From Tenrec ecaudatus (lineage: Eukaryota > Chordata > Mammalia > Afrosoricida > Tenrecidae), in NCBI RefSeq assembly GCF_050624435.1, contig NC_134537.1, positions 126,084,086 to 126,148,085 of the forward strand: DNA of 64,000 nucleotides, in the 5' to 3' direction. The translations under genes were made by a program, and so were the position numbers. Positions 22,808 to 34,804 of the stretch are shown here, piece after piece (position 1 is the first letter of the stretch; each line of letters opens with the position of its first letter). The notes beneath the pieces were generated by a model. It did not search any database. It was not told the DNA's origin and was given only the letters and a program-made list of their open reading frames with translations.

Positions 22808-24973
22808 GTTTGAGGTGGCAGCTGTCAGCTTGTCGTACGGTGGTGGATGCTGGAAACCATGGACCTGGTGTGTCACATACCAGCAGGGTCATCCGACACT
22901 AAGCAGCGCCAGCAGAAACTCCCAACTAAGAACAGACTGTAAGAAAGACTTTGGTGGCCCGCTTCTGAGAGATTCGCCACTGGGAACTTTGTGCAAAGCA
23001 CTGAGACATTGCGAGAGACGCTACCAGATGACGAGAACCTCGCATCATAAGGCTTTCAATACATGACGAGGCAGAGTTGCCTTCGCAACGTACATGTGAC
23101 CGTAATGACACAGATGGAGTGAAGCCTTCGGAACCTGCGTTTACTGCTGGGGCGCGACTCAAAATGAGAAGAAAAAGCTGCAGACATCCATGACTAATTG
23201 GACCTTGGAATGTATGAAGTAGGAATCCAGGAAAATTGGATGTCATGAAAATGAAATGGAATGCACAGAGATTGATATCCTAGGCGTTAATGAGCTGAAA
23301 TGGGCTGGTCGTAGCCATTGGGAATCAGACATTCACAGGGTTCAGTATGACGCGAATGACATAATCCAGAGGACTGGCATTGCATTCACTATCAAAACGA
23401 ACATTTCTAAGATCTGTCTTGAATTACAATGCTGTCTGTGCTAGGGTTATATCTACCACATTCAAGGAAATCCATTCAGCTGCATGCACTGACCTCTAAA
23501 ACGACTGATGAAGAAACTGAAGAATTCTACCAATGTCTTCGCTCTAAAATGGATCAAACATGCAATCAAGATGCATGGACAATTACTGGTGATTGGAATG
23601 GAAAAGTTGGAAACAAAGAGGAAGGAACGGTAGTTGGAAAACGTGGTCTTGGTGATAGAAACCACGCTGGAGATCTCATGATAGAATTTTGCAAGACAAA
23701 TGACTTGTTCATTAACAATACCTTTTTTTCAACAGCATAAATGATGTCTCTACACATGGACTTCTCCAGACTGGAATATGACATCATCATTGGGAAGAGA
23801 CATTGGATAAGTTCAATGTCAGCAGCTGAAACACGGCCAGGGGCTGACTGTGGAGCAGACCATCAATTACTCACAGGTTAAGCTGAGGTTGAAGCTGAAG
23901 AAACTGAACAAAAATCCTTGAGTGCCAAACTACAATTGTGAATATATGTCACCTGATTTTCAAGATCATCTCAAGAAAAACTTTGATGCATTGAACATTA
24001 ATGAGAGAAGATCCGATGAGGTGTGGGATGACATCAAGATCATCAAGCACGATGAAGGCAAAAGGCCATTAGTAAGAGAGGAAAGAGAGAAAACATCAAA
24101 GTGAATGTCAGAAGAGCCTCTGAGACTGCCTCTGTCGAGTCGCAAAGGGAAATGGAAGAAATGATGAAGAACTGAACAGAGATTCCAAAGGGCTGGTCAA
24201 GAGACAAAGTAAAATATTATAATGAAATGTGCTAAGGGCTAGTCAGAAAACCAAAAGGAAAAATATGTTCAGCATATCTTAAACTGAAAGAACTCAAGAA
24301 AAATGAAAGCCTTGAATTAAAATAATTAAAGATTCTACAGGCAAAATATTGAATGATGCAGAAAATATCAAAAGAAGATGGAAGGAACACACAACGTTAC
24401 TGTAGCACAAAAAGAACTAGTTAACATTCAACCATTTCAGGAGGTAGCAGATGAGTAGGAACCAATGGTGCTGAAGAAGAAGTCCAAGCCACACCAAAGG
24501 CAATAGCTAAAGATAATGCTCCAGGAATTGATGGAATATCATCTGAAATGTTTCCAAAAGTTAATGAAGCACTGGAAGCACTCACTCGTCTATGTCAAGA
24601 AATTTGGAAGACAGTTCCTTGACCAACTGACTTGAAGAGATGCACATTTGTACCCAATCCAAAGAAAAGTGACTCAGCAGAATGCAAAAATTATGGAACA
24701 GTATTGCTGACATCACATGGAAGTAAACTTTTGCTGAAGATCAATCAACAATGGTTGTGGCAATAGGTTCAGGTCAGTTCAGGGAGTAGGTTCAGAGAGC
24801 TGTCGGAGGTTCAGGCTAGATTCAGAAGAGGGCGTGGAAAAGGGATATTATTGCTGATGTCAGATGGATCTTTACTGAAAGCAGAGAATATTAGAAAGAA
24901 GTTTATTTGTGTTTCATTGGCTATGTCAAGGCAACTGACTATGTGCATCATAACAAATGATGGACACCTTGCA

Positions 24974-25029
<56 letters not shown>

Positions 25030-25965
25030 CAGAGCACTTTATTGTGCTCATGTGGAACTTGTACATGGGTCAAGGCGCAGTTGTGTGAACAGAACAAGGG
25101 AAGACTGCATGATTTAAAATCAAGAAAGGTCTGCATAAAGACTGCTTCTTCTCACACTACTTATTTCATCTGTATGCTGAGCAATAATCAGAGAAGCTGA
25201 ATGTGTCATCAGAATTGGAGGAAGGCTCAGTAGCAACTTGTAATAGACAGAGGAGACAACCTTGCTTGCTGAAAGTGCGGAGGACCTGAAGTACTTGCTG
25301 ATGAAGAGCATGGGCTTGCAACCCATGTAAACCAACACTCTCACAACTGGACCATAATAAACAAAGAGACGATTGAAAGTCGTCAAGGATTTGATCTAGC
25401 TTGGATCCACCATCAATACTCATTGAACTACCAGTCAAGAGGTCAAAGGAAGCATGGCCCTGGGTAAATGTGCTGCATAAGAGCTCTTTAAAGTGTTGAA
25501 AACAAGGATGGTACACTGAGAACTAAGGTGCAGCTGACCTAAACCATGGTCTCTTCAATCACCTCATATGCCCACGAAAGTCGGACATTTAATAAGAAGA
25601 CCGAAGAATTGATGCATTTGAATTACGGTGTTGGTGAGGAATACTGACAGGACCATGAACTGCCAGAAGAACAAACCAACTCTCTTGGAAGAGGTATAGT
25701 TAGAATGCTACGGAGAAGCAAGGCTGGTGAGACTTTGTCTCATGTACTTTGGGCAGGTAATCTAAGAGTTCCTGGGACAGGACCTTGTGTTTGGTAAAGC
25801 AGGGGCCAGCGAACAAGAGGAAGATCTGAGACAAGATGGACTGGCACTGTGGCTGCTAAGATCAATTGTGAGGCTGGCACTGGAATGGGCAGTGTTTAGT
25901 TCTGTTCTACGTGGAGTTACTTGTAGTGGGAACCCATTCGATGGCACCCAACAACAACAACAACA
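22808..25965 (+). mobile_element. RTE (BovB-like) LINE, near full length, decayed
   Basis: A 3.2-kb RTE-clade LINE. Translated pieces show the endonuclease start EIDILGVNELKWAG, the GDWNGKVGN motif and RPGADCGADH, then reverse-transcriptase block DNAPGIDGISSEMF. The catalytic region, normally YADDTTLLAES, is eroded at about 25235-25260. Multiple stops and frameshifts break the single long frame expected, so it is dead. An (AAT)n array interrupts the RT region. The 3' end is GGGAACCCATTCGATGGCAC followed by (CAA)n. That end resembles the 3' ends of AfroSINEs in this window. Confidence 0.88.
24976..25027. repeat. (AAT)n microsatellite inside the RTE element
   Basis: About 17 AAT units, encoding an artefactual poly-Asn (plus) or poly-Tyr (minus) run. 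It replaces sequence expected in the RT coding region. Confidence 0.95.
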
Positions 25966-27169
25966 TTTAGTGCCTCCTGGTGAGGCTTTGATTTTCCCTC
26001 TCCTTCCGAAACCCTATTGGAAAACAGTGGTGACGCCTCAAGTTTCTTGGGTAGGACAAAGGGCTGACTAGATTTTTTTTTTCTAAAATGGAGATGGAAA
26101 TGTTATAAGAATTTTGTGGATAGAGAAAGGAGGGAGAGTCATCGGATTTGTCCTCTATACAGTATCCAACAGCACCCAAATCCTCATCCCCAGGGCAATC
26201 TATCTGAACACAGTCAGGCTCTGAGCACCGTGACGTTCTGATAACATTGGGATTCCTGCTCAGAAGTAGGGCGATTTCTTCTCCTCCCCTTCCTCTCCCC
26301 TTCACCGTGCTACTTATTACCCCCCATTTTATTTCATTTAAAATTTGTTTTTGCAGAGCACAATAGTCTCTTCCTCCTGCTACATGTTCTCCATCCCTCT
26401 CCCCATCTAATTTCAAAATGTTTCCTCATTACCATTTGGTAATCTCCAAACTTAGAAGGTGTCACATTGACCATCCTCAATTTGATGCTCACAACAAGAT
26501 GTCATCCATTGTGGTTTCTCCCTCCAACCTCCTGGTACATTATTTATTCCCTTCAAGTTTGAACCTTTAATTTATGTTTTTATTTCTCTGTCTATTCATT
26601 TCCAATTTCTGAATAATCTCAGGTGAATTTTGCTTGAGTCTCTTAAAAAAAATTAAAAACCCATGTCAGATATATTTTCCTGATATGCCTTGGCCAAAAA
26701 CAAACAGACAAGCAAAAGCCCTGAAGGACAAAGAACAAGGAATAATTATTTACCTATAAATAAGATTTATTACTTTGGGGAAAAGTTATATTTTGACATC
26801 TTACCATCTGGCACAGACTTCATTCTTGTCTCCTCCACCATCTAATTGAGGTAGGGCTTGAGTCTCATGGCTCAGATGCCCACTGGGGACCTAGCCAGTG
26901 GAGGACAAGTTAGGATAGGGAGCTATGATTAGGTCTGCTGATCAGGGGAAGGATGCAAATGTAGCGCTGTCAGAGGTGATGTATTTTGAGAATCATCTTG
27001 TTAATTAGTATTTCAGGTTTCTGCAAACCTAACTGTCATGGGAGAGTCTTTACTGTGTGGGTCCACCACGTAGAGCTCTAGTTAAAGTCAAGGAAGTGCC
27101 CAAGGATTGCCTGAAGGTTGATTCTTACTGGGGAGACTTGGTAAGAGCACTGCTCTTTATAAAACTGTG

Positions 27170-27515
27170 TGTGTTGTTAGCAGCCATCAAGTCAACCCCA
27201 ACTCATAGTGACCCCACACACCAGGAATGAAATACCGGCGAGCCCCATGTCATGTCATGTCACCCTCTGACCACTGGTTGGGAATGGACGATTACGTTCT
27301 TTAGGCTTTTCACTGGTGGTTTCTGGCAGATCACCAGGCCTCTCTTCCCAGGCCATCTGAGTCTGGAGGTTCCCCTGCTACCTGTTCAACATCAGAGCAA
27401 CATGCGAGCTTCGGATGGCCAATGAGTAGTGACTGCACATGGTGTTCCCAGGCCAGAAATCAAACCCAGGCCCCTTTCTCAGAAGGTGCGGATCCCGCCA
27501 CTCAACTACCCCGGC
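27170..27515 (-). mobile_element. RTE-related or AfroSINE-like repeat (tentative)
   Basis: Begins GTTAGCAGCCATCAAGTCAA and CAACTCATAGTGACCCCACA, typical of the complemented 3' tail shared by RTE and AfroSINE. It continues with CTGGCAGATCACCAGGCCTC and GAGCAACATGCGAGC, which may come from another SINE subfamily. Exact class unresolved. Confidence 0.5.
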
Positions 27516-28289
27516 CTCATCAACGTATAGTTGAAGAGTTAATAGTTGCCTTTCAAATTTTGTACGGGGAAGGGTGCCAGGGGTGCAGCATTGGTTTTCT
27601 TGCTCTCAAGGAAAAGGCTGTCCTTTGTAGGTGCAGATACAAGAGTCCTTCTGAAAGGAAGCAAAAACTCTACGAGCCCCATGGAATCGCCCTGGGAGTG
27701 TATCTGAAACCAAATGCTGTGCACAGCTGTTTTCCCACTTGCCGGACATTCAAGTTCCTTTCTTCTGTCCGACACTTCAATTTTCCCTTGGGCAGGCGAC
27801 TCAAGTGAGTCTGATGAGAGTCAGGCCTAGCTCCAGGCTCCTCGAGACCACTGAAAAAGGTCCTTCTTTGCACTGGGGCTGCTGTGCTAGTGAAATACCA
27901 GCTGGTGGTCGCCTTTCTGAGGGAAAGCCTGTCTGAAGCGCCTTGAGCACAGAAGGAAGCAGAGTTGACGGGAGGATCAATCCAAAATCTGTTATGATTG
28001 TTTGAACCCTTGGGTCACACAATGCCTGAACTTTTTCAGTTCTGTAAGCTAATCATTCATTTTAGGCTTCAGATCCTCTGCATCGAGCTTCTGCCATGTA
28101 CAACCAAAAGAGCCTTTCCTGATCAGGATTCCTGGATAGGACCTTTGCAAACAGTTTCCTTCATTGAGGGGGAACAAACGTTTCTGTAGAGTGCTTCCTG
28201 AACCAGCCTGGGTCTTGGTGCAGATGGGTGGCTACAGGAAGCTCCTCACTGCGTGGCAGTAAAGGGATGCTGGCTTCTTGCACACTCCT

Positions 28290-30325
28290 AACCGTGAGAG
28301 CAGTTTATTTGTGCTCTATTTGATTGTGAAAAGGCGTTCAACTGTGTGGATCATAATAAACTATGGATAACGTAAGAATGCTAATTCCGGAACACTTTCC
28401 TGTGCTCATGTGGAATTTGTACATGGATCAAGATGCAGTTAGCTATGTGCATGGAACAAGGAAATACTGTATGGTTTAAAATCAGGAAAGGTGTGTGTAT
28501 CAGGGTTGTAACTTCTGACTATACTTATTCAGTCAGTATGCTGAGTAAATCACCAGAGAAACTCGAGTCTATGAAAAGAATGTGTCATCAGGATTGGAGA
28601 AAATCTTTATTAATGACCTGTGGGATGTAGATGATACAACCTTTTTTTCTGAAAGTGAGAAGGACTTGAAGCAATTGCTGATGAAGATCAAGGACTGTAA
28701 CCTTAGGTGTGAATTACAAGTCAATGTAAAGAATTTCAAAATCCTCACAATTGGACTAATAGGTAACATGATACACTGAGAAAAAAGCTGAAGTTTTCAT
28801 GGATTTTGTCTTGCTTTGATTCATAATCAATACTCAAGGAAGCATGAGATCTTCTGTGATGCTCACCTTCCTGACACGATTGCTGAAGACAAATGGGTGC
28901 ATAAGCAAATGTGGTGAAGAAAGCTGATGGTGCCCAGCTATCAAAAGATAGAGCATCTGGGGTCTTAAAGCCTTGAAGGTAAACCAGCGGCCATCTAGCT
29001 GAGAGGCAACAAAGCCCCTATGGAAGAAGCACAACAGCCTGTGTGATCATGAGGTGTCAATGGGACCAGGTATCAGGCATCTAAGGCCCAGAACAAAACC
29101 ATACCCAAGGTGAGTGGGAGTGGGAGGGGCATGAAGTAGGGACTCAATGCCCAACTGTAGACAATTGGACATCCCCTCACAGAGGGGACACAGGGAAGAG
29201 ATGAGCCAGTCAGGGTGCTCTGATGAACCACACAACTTTCCGCTAGTTCTTTGGTGCTTCCTTCACCCCACTATCATGACCTAAATTCTACCTCACAAAT
29301 CAGATTAAACAAGAGCATGCACATTGCTACAGATAAGAGCCCACAACACAGGGAATTCAGGATAGATAACACCCGTTCCCCTCCCCCCCCCCCCCCCCCG
29401 GGCCAACAATGAGAGTAGAGATACCAGGAGGATTAGGGGAGGATGGAGGAAGAAAGAGGGAATGAATCACAAGGATCAACCTAGAACCCCATCCCAGGGG
29501 GACAAATAATGGAAAAGTGGGTGACGGGAAACGGAGGATGATGTAAGATATTAAAATAATAATCTATAACTTATCACGAGTTTGTGAGGGAGGACAGGAA
29601 GGGGAGGGAGGGGGAAGAAATGGGGAGCTGATATTAGGGGTCAAGTGGGAAGAGAATGCTTTGAAGATGATGATGGCAGCATATGTGCAAATGTGCTTGA
29701 CACATGGGATGAATGTATGGATTATGGTAAGAGATGTACGAGCCTCCAGTAAAAGTATTTTTTTAAAAAAGGAAGGATGCACTGCATTGGGGAAATCAGC
29801 TGCACAAGATTTCTTGACAGTGCTGGAAAGCAAGGTTACTTTGAGGACGAAAGTGTGCCGGACCGAGACCCAAGCCATAGTACTTTCAATCACCTCCTAC
29901 GCATGTGGAAGCTGGACACTGAATAAGGACGACTGAAGAATCGACGCATTTGAGTCGTGGTGCTGGTGCAGAATAAAGAAAGTTCCATGGACTGCCAAAA
30001 GAGCAAACAAATCTGTCTCTGAAGAAGCCAGGCCAGAAGGAATAGCTAAAAATAATTGCTTTAGAGGCAGGGATGGCGAGACTTCATCTCCCCGATTTGG
30101 GATATGTTTTCAGGAGAGACCAGGAGAAGGACATCACACTCAGGAACGTAGAGTGGCAGTGAAAAAGAAGAAGGCCCTTGACCAAGATTGATGGACACAG
30201 TGGCTGCAACAAGGCCCTTACCAGAAGCACAATGGTAAGAATGATGCAGGACGGGCAACGTTTAGTTCTGTTGTTCAGAGAGTCGGTACCAACAGGATGG
30301 TATTGAGTAACAACAGAGGTGGTTG
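28290..30325 (+). mobile_element. RTE LINE 3' half split by unit U insertion
   Basis: 28290-28846 and 29769-30325 are consecutive parts of one RTE copy. The first contains reverse-transcriptase text (DVDDTTFFSESEKDLKQL, from the YADD catalytic block). The second contains the 3' end (ACACAGTGGCTGCAACAAGG, then GGTACCAACAGGATGGTATT and a remnant CAA tail). The intact copy at 22808-25965 shows these parts are normally contiguous. Confidence 0.82.
28847..29768 (+). mobile_element. Unit U repeat (U5) inserted in RTE with target duplication
   Basis: A 5'-truncated unit U of about 920 bp, ending CCAGTAAAAG...TTTTTTTAAAA. It is flanked by AAGGAAGCATG (28836-28846) and AAGGAAGGATG (29769-29779), an 11-bp duplication with one mismatch. 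It contains a 17-base C run (29383-29399). This copy gives the clearest evidence for how unit U moves. Confidence 0.78.
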
Positions 30326-30329
30326 ACTT

Positions 30330-31450
30330 TTTAGGTGCCATGGGAGCTGAAAAGACGTATTTAACACTCTAGTCTAGCCATGTCTTGTTGATCATCAGCT
30401 CTCCAATCATCCTCAATGAAGACAGGTCACCTTGCAGCTGCTCGCTCAGTGGCAAGCCCTACCTCCTGGCTTGGAAATGTTGGCCACGATCCTTCGGTGG
30501 AAGGAACATTTGATTCGGATTCCTCTTTGGGATTTAACAAGTCTACTATTCCATACCTGCCTGTGTCAAGTTCATGAGCAGCTCCAGCAACTACAGTTCC
30601 GTACCTGAGGCAACCTGTTGATTCCATCAAGGTGCACATCTTTGTCAGGGCTCTAATGCTGCTCTCAGTACTCTAGCTATACACCGACTGTGCCCAAAGC
30701 TGTTTGCTGGAACTTTCAGGAAGCCAGGAGAGTACATCCTATAAATGTGTGGGTCCTAAGAGGGTAGCTAAAAAGAATTTCCTTTCATCTTAGTCATTAG
30801 TAGTCGATTCCTCCAATTCCTTAGAAAGGATTCCCTTCTGAGGCTGCTTTTTCTTCGGTCTTTCAGAGAGAGAAAGGAGGAGGTGACCCGGAGGCAAGTC
30901 AAGATTCCAAATGAGTGAGATCCGGATGCTGATCTTCAGGTTTCGTGGTTGTGGTGGGTGAACTGATTTGGTAAAAGAAAGTACGCTTTGGGGGAGGGGA
31001 GGATGAATGATGACGAGGTGGGTGATCTAAGAAACTGTATATTTTCATATGTGACTGTCTTTCTAACAAGTTTGACATCTCTTCTTCAGTCTTTGGAATG
31101 GTAATGTTCTCTTTTATAGAGATTGTGATCCGCCCCGTTGCTCTACGGCGTGTTTGGTTGCCAATTCCAAACAATGCGGGTTTAAGAAATCGTATTTATA
31201 AAACCTCTACTTGCCCACTGTCACTAGGTCAGTTTGTCTCCACTCTGAAAGGAATGAGCCAGCTTCGACTGGAGCTCAAGTCTTCACCATAACCACCTTA
31301 ACTTGCCGTCCACGCAGCTTTTCAATCATGGAAACGGCCTTTTCCTGCACGCTGAGGACTGGAATCACCTGTTCAGACTCATCTACTCAACGACGGAAGC
31401 CACAGTCTGGATGGACCTGGTTCCTATCCCGAGGGAGCACGGCCCGCCCA
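30330..31450 (-). pseudogene. Possible processed pseudogene, parent unknown
   Basis: The minus strand reads coding-like text in several frames. One is RRATGRITISIKENITIPKT followed by EEEMSNLLERQSHMKIYSFL. A frame shift near 30900 leads to SERPKKKQPQKGILSKELEE and then STTND with a TAA at 30790-30792. Further upstream is QEKAVSMIEKLRGRQVKVVM. The lysine-rich, biased composition and shifting frames without nearby splice sites suggest a decayed retrocopy. I cannot name the parent, and chance is not excluded. Confidence 0.35.
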
Positions 31451-31520
31451 GTCAAGTCAGCCTCTCACCGTCCGCACTCAGGGTGACTTCGGCCGAAGTC
31501 ACCATTGCATCTTATGAACT

Positions 31521-31675
31521 GGTGGCATAATGGTTCCAGGTTGAGCTGCCAATTGCGAGGTCACCAGTCCCATATCACCAGCCGCTAGAGTCAGTCTTGG
31601 AAATCCACAGGGACAGTTCTGCCCCATCCTGGGAAGTGGCTCCGAGGTGGAATCGACCCCTGATAGCGAGTGCCA
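31521..31675 (+). mobile_element. AfroSINE, diverged
   Basis: Forward copy: GGTGGCATAATGGTTCCAGG head, ATCACCAGCCGCTAGAG, GAAATCCACAGGGACAGTTC, TGCCCCATCCTGGGAAGTGG and GGAATCGACCCCTGATAGCG. Confidence 0.75.
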
Positions 31676-32821
31676 TTTTCTGGTTGTCTATTCCTACTGC
31701 CTCCACATGTCCTAAAATTGCGGATGGATTCCTTCATTTCAACTTGCTGTTTTCCTCAAATAATTATATCCTTGAGTGGCCCAGATGCTGCATGTCAATT
31801 TGAGGACTGTTTTGGAAAATCCTGACTTTATACACATGGGACATACTTCCATTCGAACAACCCTCTGGTGTAGGCCATAAGGCGGCCAGGTGAGAATCCC
31901 ACAGCATAATCAGACAAGCACTGAAATTCCTTCTTAGAAGATCAACAAAATTAGGTTAGGGACAAGAATACAAATTATGTGAGATAAGTAGAGAAGCCAC
32001 AGGAGGTCCCCTAGCAGCCCAGATCTCCCCTTGGAGAGGGAAGCCTACAGATAGCGGCGTTTCATGCTAATACGAATAAACAAAGGGGGAATGAGGCCAA
32101 TTCACAGCTGATAAATTTTGAGGAGAGGGAAAAACCTCCTTAGCTGATAACAACACTGAAGAGTTGATTAGCCCCTAAATTACCCTGCAGCATCTCTGCA
32201 GACTCTGCTCGGCACTTCCTTTCCCTCGGAGAGAGTTTGTAACCTCCTCCCTGTAATCTTCCAGAAGACAAAAATCTAAAATACATGATCGAGGAAGAAG
32301 AGAGGCCCCCCATTCCTCTCTTGGTAATAGAAAACAATGGCTTGGGGCTCCTCGGGGGAAAGTGAGGAGGAAAGGTACCATCTGGGCCGCAGTTCAGAGA
32401 GGATTGATGCTGCCATTTCTACAGAGCATGTGGTGCGACGGGGATGGGCAGCCCAGTACTCGGAGCGCCGAGGACCCCCTAAATCTATCAGGAGCAGAAA
32501 GAAAAGGAGGCTTTAGTCCAGAATTTGTGGCTTGAGTACCTTTAAGAGTTGAACTTGAAAGGAAATAGGAAAAAGCAGCACAGGGTTGGCCAGAGAGGAC
32601 AAGGGAGAGTTGCAGCTTCCTGCCTGATGAGACACAGAAGCTGGGTGGAGGAGGCAGGCCAAGGCTGCAGTGTGGGTGCGATTCCGGGCCCTCTGCTTTG
32701 GAGAGGCCACAAGGTGTAGTAGGAGAAGGCTGTGCAATCTTCGCCGCCAGTCTCATATGCATTTCACTTCCCGAAGGCAGAGACTTTCAAAAGGCAAACT
32801 GGGCACAAAGAGCTACCTCTT

Positions 32822-32994
32822 ATTCCACTAAAACCAGTGCTATTGGGTCAGTTCTGACTCCATGGCCCCGGGCCAGAGCAGACAGGGCTCTGCAGGGTTT
32901 CCAAGGTGAATTCTTCTGACGCCTTTCAGGCCTTTCCCCCAAGATGCCTCTGAGGGGACTTCCATCTCTCTGAGCAGCAAGCCCCATTAACCGT

Positions 32995-33050
<56 letters not shown>
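32822..33050 (-). mobile_element. AfroSINE (older type) plus (TC)n tract
   Basis: Reverse copy: GCTATTGGGTCAGTTCTGAC, GGGCTCTGCAGGGTTTCCAA, CAGGCCTTTCCCCCAAGATG and AGCAAGCCCCATTAACCGTG. A (TC)n microsatellite at about 32996-33046 directly adjoins the head end. Confidence 0.8.
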
Positions 33051-33629
33051 TCCAGCTCCCACTTCCAGCAGGTCTAATGCCTGGCAGCAGGCTCTGCCGA
33101 ATGCCTTTTCTCCCTGACCCTTTCAGAACGTGATAGTGGTCTAGAGATGAAGAGAGTCTTGCCTAAGGTCTAACCATGACTACCCAGTCGAGTGCTGATC
33201 AGGTCGACTCCCCAACCTGCATTCCCCATGCTCATGCATGGCTCCCGCGAGCTTTCCGTGGGAGGGTGCAGGCATGAGAGGGGCGCATCAACGGCCAGGT
33301 GGGGACCAGGTCCTTTCGGAAAGCTCGGTGGTAAAGGTATGGCAAAGGGAACAGTGGGCAAGAACGACCAGCGCTAACTTTATCGGCTCTGAAATGAAAA
33401 GATAAACACAATGAGAGCAACAGCTATTAAAGAAGAGCTTTCAACTGGGTGGGACGGCACCATTGTTTTTGCAGCCGGTGAAATGCCACTGGGGCTGAAG
33501 TTTCCCGGACAGAGACTGCTGCCGACTTTGTTTGTATTCATGCCCTTCAACACAGGCGTTTGGAAAATGGCTGGCATCTTTCAGAATTTTAAATTTCAAA
33601 ATGTCAACACTTTCCACGTGTCCTACAAT

Positions 33630-34440
33630 TTAATAGTGTGACCATATTGAAGAGAGTTGTGCAATGACCACCATCAATTTTCGCACAGCCTTCTTTCTTG
33701 CACGCGTGATGATGAGCACTCTATCCCCATCCCCAATCTCCCCTGCCATAATCCAGGGACTGGCTCTACAAATTCACCTATCCTGATTTCATATAAAGAA
33801 ATACAAACAGAAAGCAAACACAACAACAACAAACACACTCAACAACAACAGCAAAATAAAACAGAGCAAATCCTCAGTTGAAACAGAACAACCAAAATTG
33901 GAACAAACTTAAAATGGGTCAAAATGGAGAACAAACGATAATGTGTTTAGAGTTTAGCCTAACGACATCTGCATTAATCCAATTTCCAATGCACTGTCCG
34001 GTAGCCAGGGCTGTTCATGTCCCTGGGTCAGCGGTCAGAGGGAATTCTCTGGAGGCTTAATCCATCTGGACACCATGGATTTGGGGCTCTCACTGTCATC
34101 CAGGATCCTCTGCCAACAGAATGCTCAGAATTTACGCTCTAATACTGGCTCCTCCTCCAGTCTTGGATTTAATTCTTTTCGATCCTTGGATCGCACAGGC
34201 TGGTGTGCTTCCTCTGTGTGGACTCAACTGACGCCTCACTTACATGGCTGCTTATTTGAAGAAAAGCATTTGAGAACCCAGCCGCCATGCTTTCTGGTCG
34301 CTGGGCCCCATCGGATTTCTTCACCACTGGGGCACTCACTCAGTTATTACAGGAACGTTTAGCGTTCCCAGGTCCACAGAGCCCTAAACACCATAGTTGG
34401 GGAGAATATCCCCTGCAGACTATGGGAAAAAATGAAGAAG
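33630..34440 (-). mobile_element. Unit U-related repeat (U6)
   Basis: Reverse-strand copy whose complement includes GGTGAAGAAATCCGATGGGG, AGCGACCAGAAAGCATGGCG, GGAAGCACACCAGCCTGTGC and CCTGGTGGAC-like boxes of unit U. The terminal AATAAA region is absent. CAA-rich low-complexity sequence lies at about 33815-33860. It ends about 220 bp from the EGF8 exon. Confidence 0.6.
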
Positions 34441-34657
34441 TTTGGGCACCTAACTTTCCCTCTGAATAATAATCATCTTTTTATTTTCAGGAAAAATTGG
34501 GAGCAAATTTATTCTATCAGTTCACCTATTTTTCGATCAACCTGATCAATCTATCGGGCTCCCCAGATCTTCCTTGGCAGTGGACCACTCCGTACTCACT
34601 GAAACTCAGCAGCCTGCCCTTTCGCACACACTTGTTTTCATGCCCAGCATCTCCTAC

Positions 34658-34804
34658 CTCCTTCATTGTCCTTGCTATCGGTGCAGAGGGTCTCCATGGC
34701 TACATCACATCCTGCTCCTCTCCAGCCTGGCTGGCAAACACAGTGCCAGCCGCTTTGGTCCAGGGTACACCGTCCATTGCTGTTGCACAGACCAGGGCAG
34801 CCCT
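34658..34804 (-). CDS. TENM3: TENM3 exon encoding EGF-like repeat 8
   Basis: This 147-nt exon is phase 1 on both sides. The acceptor is tcttctgacag and the donor is GGA G|gtaggag. It encodes (E)[19 protein letters not shown]...[12 protein letters not shown], a complete six-cysteine EGF module, then [16 protein letters not shown], the linker into the Cys-rich region. Compared with my memory of human TENM3, one difference is visible (Asn to Ser in LDQ-N/S-GW). This is the constitutive exon that follows splice site A. An open frame continuing upstream of the acceptor is intron read-through, not an alternative N-terminus. Confidence 0.97.

Larger units (their letters stand above)
11751..34657. 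other. TENM3 intron, 22.9 kb, repeat-rich
   Basis: Intron between the EGF8 and Cys-rich exons. Named contents are listed separately: AfroSINEs, RTE LINE copies, unit U copies, SPIN, a hAT relic and a possible retropseudogene. Stretches at about 12490-13940, 14440-15600, 16870-17980, 20330-20930, 21130-22200, 26080-27160, 27520-28290 and 31690-32810 contain nothing I can identify beyond short low-complexity runs. Confidence 0.7.

Noticed and set aside
25967..26416. 149-codon minus-strand open frame after the RTE 3' end
   Set aside because: No recognisable motif, biased composition, and no splice or promoter context; treated as chance.
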